Made by a program: the position numbers and the translations under genes. A stretch of DNA of 64,000 nt, from positions 1-64,000 of the forward strand of contig NZ_WRXM01000003.1 of the NCBI RefSeq assembly GCF_010119205.1, written 5' to 3'. Of this stretch, positions 60,001-64,000 are shown piece after piece; the first letter of the stretch is position 1; every line of letters begins with the position of its first letter. The stretch comes from Haloarcula limicola. GTDB taxonomy: Archaea > Halobacteriota > Halobacteria > Halobacteriales > Haloarculaceae. The notes below the pieces were generated by a model that was not told the origin of the DNA, searched no databases, and saw only the letters and a list, made by a program, of their open reading frames with translations.

Positions 60001-61032
60001 GAACCGGTCTGGTCCGACGCCGGCCGCGTCGAGGGCGTGGAACCGATACCGCTCGACGAACTCGGCCGGCCGCGAATCGACGTGACGACGCGCGTCTCCG
60101 GCCTGTTCCGGGACGCGTTCCCGGCGGCCGCGAGCGTCGTCCACGACGCCGTCGACGCCGTCGTCGAACTGGACGAACCCCACGAGATGAACTACGTCAA
60201 GAAACACGTCGAGGAGGAGACCGAGGAACTCCTCGCCGACGGGATGGACGCGAGCGACGCCGAGGCGGCCGCGAGACACCGCGTGTTCACCACCAGACCC
60301 GGCGGCTACGGCGCGGGGACGAACAAGGCCGTCGACGAGGGCAACTGGGAGGACCGCTCTGACCTCGCGGACGTGTACGTCCAGTGGGGCGGCTACGCGA
60401 TGGGGTCGCGGGGCCGCGTCAGCGAGGCTCACGACGCCTTCGAGCGGCGACTGGGCAGCGTCGAAGCGACCGTCAAGATCGAGGACACGGCCGAACAGGA
60501 CGAGTTCGACAGCTCCGACTGGTACGCTTTCCACGGGGGCTTCATCAGCGCCGTCTCGGAGATAGCCGGCGCGGAGCCGGCCTCCTACGTCGGCGACTCG
60601 GCTGACCCCGATAACGTCTCGGTCTACACGAACGAGGAGAAGGTCCGGAAGGCGATGCGCGCTCGCGTCCTCAACCCGAATTGGCTCGATTCGATGGAGG
60701 AACACGACTACAAGGGCGCGGGCGACCTCTCGACGACCGTCGACGTGGTGCTCGGCTGGGACGCGACGACCGGCGTCGTCGGCGACGCGCTCTGGAACGA
60801 CGTCGCCGAGAAGTACGCCCTCAACGAGGACCGGCGGGATTGGCTCCGCGACGTGAACCCGTGGGCCCTAGAGAGCATCACCGATACCCTCCTCGAAGCC
60901 GTCGACCGCGGCCTCTGGGACGCCGACGAGGAGATGACCGACCGGCTCAGGGACGTCAACCTCTCCGTGGACGGCGACATCGAGGCCCGCGCCGGCAGCG
61001 CACCGGCGGAGGTGACGAGCGATGACGACTGA
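57088..61032 (+). CDS. cobN: Cobaltochelatase large subunit CobN
   Basis: The porphyrin-binding catalytic subunit for late cobalt insertion, 1,314 residues, in the usual size range. Landmarks: VGLDGESAPDQLIDDIPNVYPYIVNNPGEGTQAKRRSYAAVVDYLTP in parts, HLGTHGSLEWLPGKTVGL, the C-terminal RPGGYGAGTNKAVDEGNWEDRSDLADVYVQWGGYAMG-type region (short blocks quoted in order: GGYGAGTNKAV; YVQWGGYAMG) and VLGWDATTGVVGDALWNDV. A 37-nt palindromic element is inserted in frame near residue 915-927 (SSAARSAADQSSG), outside conserved blocks. The last 11 bp overlap cbiC. With ChlID it forms the ATP-dependent chelatase. Confidence 0.95.
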   Translation: MSQLGLYTATENELGAVQRAAQQVETDLVVRSESDLDDETKVEAFVDELTDATAVVLWLHGAEDSMPGYDRAVERLRDAGVPLVVKATGDAFAYEDTSVPDDHRETVYDYLDRGGASNVANCLRYLLAQYGESDPGYDDPVALPTEGVYHPDHPGASYGELRATFDPAKPTVAVWFYESHWTHENTRYVDAQVQAIEEQGANALPIFCEPATDAEGQWNAERVTEEWLLDSNGDPLVDVVCSSFMFSLSMDERGRSADGEGESAEDVFLDRLGVPVLQTVTTMRSRSRYNSSDTGVMGFELALSVALPEFDGNVVTHPISGKERTEDDADIGSAPKQHFPIEDRIDHVARLAVNWAELRHAPNDEKRVAVVLHNYPPSDDGIGTAFGLDSPESAVNLLDELAARGYDLGDSMPDSGQSLVERLTAQLTLDDRWVAPEDVRESSVDTVSPAQYGEWFGALDADFRANVVEEWGDPPDRPFAIPGVEFGNVFVTVQPPRGFGMDPSKVYHDSDLQPPHDYVAFYRWLRNEYAADAVVHLGTHGSLEWLPGKTVGLDGESAPDQLIDDIPNVYPYIVNNPGEGTQAKRRSYAAVVDYLTPVMANAGTYDELAELEELATRYREAGMEDARTDDGEHLAERIREAVDELDLAVELGIAGDISEKADVRGPDEAGTTLAEGDVSGDEVAIDELVERVHEYLTDVKTTQIRKGLHTMGEPPEDDRLVDYLVALTRLENPGAPSLRESVAGVLGVDYDKLRNAPGEYDDALGMTYAEAADRVHETSLDLVATLADRGFDVPESELADGDSEVNMNLLVVDLDPLGDARAESGAHDRLREALTYICEEAAPRVAGAVDEIPRTADALAGEYVPPGGSGAPTRGGVDLLPTARNFYTLDPRKVPAKTAWDVGSEVAEGVLDRHSSAARSAADQSSGASGEPRDESEEGEYPEEVGVVVWGTPTVRTRGETIAQVLALLGVEPVWSDAGRVEGVEPIPLDELGRPRIDVTTRVSGLFRDAFPAAASVVHDAVDAVVELDEPHEMNYVKKHVEEETEELLADGMDASDAEAAARHRVFTTRPGGYGAGTNKAVDEGNWEDRSDLADVYVQWGGYAMGSRGRVSEAHDAFERRLGSVEATVKIEDTAEQDEFDSSDWYAFHGGFISAVSEIAGAEPASYVGDSADPDNVSVYTNEEKVRKAMRARVLNPNWLDSMEEHDYKGAGDLSTTVDVVLGWDATTGVVGDALWNDVAEKYALNEDRRDWLRDVNPWALESITDTLLEAVDRGLWDADEEMTDRLRDVNLSVDGDIEARAGSAPAEVTSDDD
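59831..59867 (+). repeat. 37-nt in-frame palindromic element, copy B
   Basis: Within cobN; contains the perfect hairpin GCGGCGC-GAA-GCGCCGC (59836-59852) and matches copy A in the ferredoxin gene at 33 of 37 bases. The following cggac/gagcg-rich bases up to about 59,905 are also unlike the rest of cobN and encode an acidic, Ser-rich loop. Confidence 0.75.
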
Positions 61033-61777
61033 GGAGGGCGAGACGACCGAGGAGTTCGCGGAGTACGCCGACCTCGGCGCGACGACGGGGGACGCGATGG
61101 CGATCGCCGAGACGAGCATGGACCGCGTGCGCGAACTCGTCCCGGACGAGACGCTGGGCGACCGCATCAGACAGAAGGCCGTCCACGCGACGGGCGATCC
61201 CGAGTTCCAGCACCTCGTCCGCTTCGCGGGGGCCGACGAGTCGGCGGCGGTCCGCGCCGGTGCCCGCGCGGTGCTGGACGAACGGCCGATCGTCACCGAC
61301 ATCACGATGGTGAAAGCCGGCGTCACGGGCCGCGGCCACGGCTGTCCGGTGCGGAAGGCCATCGGCAACGGGGCTGACCTGGCGGAGCGGACGGGGATGA
61401 CCCGGACGGCCGCGTCGGTCCTCGAACTCGACCGGCGGGACGTCTACGACGACGCCGTCGCCGTCGTCGGGAACGCTCCGACCGCCGCCCTCGCGCTCGC
61501 CGACTGCATCGAGGACGGGACCCGCCCCGCCGTCGTCGTCGCCACGCCTGTCGGCTTCGTCAAGGCGGCGAAGAGCCGACAGCGCGTTCGGGAAGTCGCA
61601 CGGGAATACGACGTGCCGGCCATCACGACCGTCGGTCGTCGCGGCGGCAGCGGGCTGGCCGCGGGGTTGACGAACGAACTCGTCCACGTCGCGAGCGACG
61701 CCAGGGATGGCGATCTCTCCGTCGACCCGACCGGAGATCACGCCGTGCCCAGAGAGGGGGGAACCGATCGGTCATGA
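61022..61777 (+). CDS. cbiC: Cobalt-precorrin-8 methylmutase CbiC
   Basis: Moves the methyl group from C11 to C12 to make (hydrogeno)cobyrinate. The 251-residue protein has catalytic H55 in QKAVHATGDPEFQHLVRFA, VTDITMVKAGVTGRG, VVGNAPTAALALADCIEDGTRPAVVVATPVGFV (in order) and the Arg-Gly motif GRRGGSGLAAGLTNEL. The first 20 residues are an acidic haloarchaeal extension. The start overlaps cobN by 11 bp and the stop overlaps cbiE by 4 bp, so the three form one unit. Confidence 0.94.
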   Translation: MTTEEGETTEEFAEYADLGATTGDAMAIAETSMDRVRELVPDETLGDRIRQKAVHATGDPEFQHLVRFAGADESAAVRAGARAVLDERPIVTDITMVKAGVTGRGHGCPVRKAIGNGADLAERTGMTRTAASVLELDRRDVYDDAVAVVGNAPTAALALADCIEDGTRPAVVVATPVGFVKAAKSRQRVREVAREYDVPAITTVGRRGGSGLAAGLTNELVHVASDARDGDLSVDPTGDHAVPREGGTDRS

Positions 61778-62541
61778 GCGAGAATTACGACCTGAACGAG
61801 GGGCCGGACCCGGCGGCGGTGGCGGCCGCACGACCCGAGACCGACGCCGCGAGGGCGGAGTCGGCGGTGGACGCCGTCGGCGTCGGACCGGGGAGCCCGG
61901 AGTATCTGACGCCCCGAGGCCGACGGGCGATACGCGAGGCCGACGTCGTCGTCGGCTTCGAGACCGTCGTCGAGTTCGTCGCCGACGAGACGGACGCCGA
62001 ACTGCTGACCTGCGGGTACGACGACGAGCGCGAGACGCTCGAAGCGTTCGCGGGGAGGGTCGCCGAGGGCGCGAGCGGGACGGCCGCGCTGATGGGCGAC
62101 CCGAACCACTCGGGCTACCAGTTCGTCGGAAAGGTCCAGCGAGCGGTCGACGCCCCGGTGCGGGTCGTCCCCGGCGTCTCCTCGCTCCAGGTGGCCGCGA
62201 GCCGCGCCCGGACACCGATGGAGGACGCCGAGTTCGTGACGCTCCACAAGAGCGGCGATCTGACGGCCGACCTCGACCGACTCCGCGAGAACGTCGGCGA
62301 GCGACACCTGCTCGTTCTCCCCCGCCCGTACGACCGGATGCCCGAGGATATCGCGCGGACGCTCGTCACCGCGGGCGGCGACGAGACGCTCGACGCGCTC
62401 GTACTGGAACGGCTGACCCACCCCGACGAGTCCGTGACCGAGACGACGCTCGGGGAACTGGCGACGACGGGGAGGGGCGCGGACGAATCGGCTTTCTCGG
62501 ACCTCTCAGTTCTCGCCGTGCGGGCCGAGTCGTCGGGCTGA
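61774..62541 (+). CDS. cbiE: Cobalt-precorrin-7 C5-methyltransferase CbiE
   Basis: Tetrapyrrole methylase of 255 residues: VDAVGVGPGSPEYLTPRGRRAIREADVVVG, ALMGDPNHSGYQFVGKVQRAV, VVPGVSSLQVAASRARTPMEDAEFVTLHKSG and HLLVLPRPYDRMPEDIARTLV. The features fit CbiE, which works with CbiT (fused as CobL in aerobic bacteria); here cbiE and cbiT are 16 kb apart. It ends the cobN-cbiC-cbiE unit; a short T run (cttttg, about 62,570) may terminate it. Confidence 0.92.
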   Translation: MSENYDLNEGPDPAAVAAARPETDAARAESAVDAVGVGPGSPEYLTPRGRRAIREADVVVGFETVVEFVADETDAELLTCGYDDERETLEAFAGRVAEGASGTAALMGDPNHSGYQFVGKVQRAVDAPVRVVPGVSSLQVAASRARTPMEDAEFVTLHKSGDLTADLDRLRENVGERHLLVLPRPYDRMPEDIARTLVTAGGDETLDALVLERLTHPDESVTETTLGELATTGRGADESAFSDLSVLAVRAESSG

Positions 62542-62633
62542 CGGCATCCGCCTCACGGCGGGTATCGCTCTTTTGCCGCGGCGGAGCGAGCGCCGCCGTT
62601 CCGGGACGCCTTCCGCCGGTTCTCTCGCGTCAC

Positions 62634-62993
62634 TCACCGACCGAGAACCGGGTCTTTGAGCGCCATCACCTCGGCCATGATCGCCTCGACGCTGTCGTCG
62701 TCGACCCCGTTCGCTCGGAGCGCCGATTCGAGATAGTCGCCGACGGCTTCGAAGTCCTCTTCGGTGATATCGAGATGCGCGTGCGCCTCGCGCATGTCGT
62801 CGCCCCCGTAGTCGACGGGACCGCCGGCGACCGCGCTGATGAACTGGATCTGATGAGCGCGCAGTTCGTCCATGTCCATCCCCTCGAAGTAGGGCGTCAG
62901 TCGCTCGTCCGAGAGGACTCTGTCGTAGAAGTCGGCGACGACTGCTTCGACCGCGTCTCTCCCGCCGATCTCGCGATAGATTGTCTGCGGCAT
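62634..62993 (-). CDS. Group 1 truncated haemoglobin
   Basis: A 119-residue 2-on-2 globin: TIYREIGGRDAVEAVVADFYDRVLSD with the B10 Tyr position at Y23, LTPYFEGMDMDELRAHQIQFI, GGP before the E-F loop and the proximal His at H71 in REAHAHLDIT. Group 1 members bind O2, NO or CO and often detoxify NO. It lies next to, and reads in the same direction as, a Cys-rich regulator of NarO type, so a link with low oxygen or nitrogen oxides is likely. No relation to the cobalamin genes is evident. Confidence 0.92.
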   Translation of the reverse strand: MPQTIYREIGGRDAVEAVVADFYDRVLSDERLTPYFEGMDMDELRAHQIQFISAVAGGPVDYGGDDMREAHAHLDITEEDFEAVGDYLESALRANGVDDDSVEAIMAEVMALKDPVLGR

Positions 62994-63143
62994 CGTGTTC
63001 GTGTAGGGTTAGCCGTCGGACCGGAATACGACCTGTCGCTAAGATATTCGGCCTTATTTAATGTCGTGATGATGGGTAACAAGGTGCGCGATAGGAGACG
63101 GATCTGCGTGGAATCGGCGACAACCGATCGACACGCAGGCGCG

Positions 63144-63788
63144 CTACTCGGAGAGGATCTGATCCAAGAGCTTCGTCTGTGCGACGGAGAGGTGCTCGAC
63201 GAAGGTGGCCGCCGATATCCCGAGTTCGTCGGCGACCGCTCCGGCGCTCGCGCCCTTCGGCGACGAGAAGTAGCCCATCTCGTGAGCCGTCTCGAGCACC
63301 TCGTACTGGCGGTCCGTGAAGACGTTTCGGTCGACGACGAGCAGCGAGCGCCGCTCCTCCGGTCCGCCAGACTGGGCGAGGCGGCGGACCGTGACGTCCG
63401 CACAGCACGCTTGCAGATCAGTGACGACCGCCCGTAGCGTCTCGAGATCCGACGCTATGAACGAGAGGACCAGCCGTTCGGACTCTGCCCGAATCTCCCG
63501 GACGGGACAGCCGTGGCTCGGAAGGCGCGTACACGGGCACGCGCTGTTCTCGTGCGTGTATCGATAGACCGACGTCGAGCTGTCGTCGAACACTTTCTCG
63601 GCGGACTGTATCTCCGGCTCGGCGTCCTCGGCGTGGTCTATCGTCACTTCGCCGACGACGCTCTGTGTCCCCGCGAGAGAGCGTCGGCTGACTTGCACGG
63701 ACTCGACTGTACAGTCCTCGCTCAGCGAAGCGACGGGACAGCCGGCCACGTCGCTCACTTCCAGCTGCACGTGGACCCCAGAAGCCAT
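63144..63788 (-). CDS. Bacterio-opsin activator-type HTH regulator with Cys-rich motif (NarO-like)
   Basis: A 214-residue regulator. The C-terminal part (about 157-212: FTDRQYEVLETAHEMGYFSSPKGASAGAVADELGI ... EHLSVAQTKLL, in blocks) is the HTH_10 domain of the Bat family. The N-terminal part carries Cys at 17 and 26 and SACPCTRLPSHGCPV with C84, C86 and C94, fitting C-xn-C-x-C-x7-C, the motif described for the Haloferax volcanii regulator NarO of denitrification genes, thought to sense oxygen through a metal cluster. DmsR-type regulators share the fold. A truncated haemoglobin gene lies 150 bp downstream. Confidence 0.85.
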   Translation of the reverse strand: MASGVHVQLEVSDVAGCPVASLSEDCTVESVQVSRRSLAGTQSVVGEVTIDHAEDAEPEIQSAEKVFDDSSTSVYRYTHENSACPCTRLPSHGCPVREIRAESERLVLSFIASDLETLRAVVTDLQACCADVTVRRLAQSGGPEERRSLLVVDRNVFTDRQYEVLETAHEMGYFSSPKGASAGAVADELGISAATFVEHLSVAQTKLLDQILSE

Positions 63789-64000
63789 ACCTGAACGTGA
63801 TTACTCCCGGAGTATAAGCGGCTCTATTTCCGGGTCACACTGGGAGAGCGGTCAGTACCAGCTCTCGACCGCTGGATACCCGTCGGATCGAACAACCGAC
63901 AGTATCCGGCAGCGAGAGGCCCGAAACGTGGGCTCGAATTCAGCGCCATTCCGCTCGGGTGCCGCTCGGAAACACCTCACTCGAGCCACGCCGTGACGTG
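63789..64000. other. Right-edge region, upstream of NarO-like gene
   Basis: Contains the promoter side of the regulator gene (tataa-like tactcccggagtataag at 63,800 on). No complete gene. The last 24 bases read on the minus strand as HVTAWLE followed by a stop, which might be the end of a gene lying mainly outside the window. Confidence 0.4.

Noticed and set aside
63977-64000. End of a minus-strand gene at the right edge (HVTAWLE then stop)
   Set aside because: Seven codons are too few to support a gene call, although the residues look plausible.
1-64000. CRISPR arrays, tRNA or rRNA genes, complete insertion sequences
   Set aside because: No regularly spaced direct repeats, no tRNA-like T-loop or anticodon structures, and no transposase frames were recognised on reading both strands.

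Overview
The window is from a halophilic archaeon of the class Halobacteria, probably a Haloferax/Haloarcula-type genus. The evidence is the high GC content, strongly acidic proteins, secreted lipoproteins with a twin-arginine signal and a lipobox Cys followed by Gly/Asp-rich linkers, and archaeal TATA boxes 25-30 nt upstream of start codons (leaderless mRNAs). The cobalamin set (CbiX with CobN/ChlID, two CbiH, CbtA/CbtB, DUF3209) is also typical of haloarchaea. No rRNA, tRNA, CRISPR array or complete insertion sequence was recognised.

Bases 1-41,800 are a catabolic region for sugars and sugar acids. It holds one CUT1-type sugar importer (cut by the left edge) and two CUT2-type importers (21.7-24.8 kb; 29.8-32.9 kb). 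It also holds a family 88 hydrolase for unsaturated uronides, L-rhamnose-mutarotase-like and aldose-epimerase-like proteins, an SMP-30 and an amidohydrolase-type lactonase, two mannonate-dehydratase-like proteins and two paralogous enolase-superfamily sugar acid dehydratases. Three SDR and two Gfo/Idh dehydrogenases, a PfkB kinase and three aldolases of different folds complete the sugar genes. An FAH-family dehydratase and an aldehyde dehydrogenase could finish an oxidative Weimberg-type route to 2-oxoglutarate, as characterised in Haloferax volcanii for pentoses. CoA-linked genes (acyl-CoA synthetase, CaiB-type CoA transferase, MaoC hydratase) are mixed in. Regulators are DeoR-type and IclR-type; four copies of a 17-bp palindrome, GTTCMG-N6-TGAAC, surround iclR and the promoter of the HpcH aldolase.

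Bases 42,100-44,230 hold a MATE exporter with a TetR-type repressor and two tandem operators.

Bases 44,300-62,550 are a cobalamin/cobalt region: a winged-helix regulator, then cbiT-cbiL-cbiF-(gap)-cbiG-cbiH-cbiH2-ferredoxin-LAGLIDADG-like-cbiX-DUF3209, then cbtB-cbtA-2Fe-2S protein, then divergent chlID and cobN-cbiC-cbiE. Most neighbours overlap by 4 bp. Three promoters, and only those among the sites I found, share a motif ACAACCAWNNTTGT (ACAA-N6-TTGT). This is a candidate operator for a cobalt/B12 regulon that has not, to my knowledge, been described in archaea. Two genes of the cluster carry a related 37-nt hairpin element inserted in the same reading frame, and the cluster encodes a domesticated-looking LAGLIDADG protein of unknown role.

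Bases 62,600-63,800 encode a truncated haemoglobin and a NarO-like Cys-rich regulator, pointing to oxygen or nitrogen-oxide sensing.
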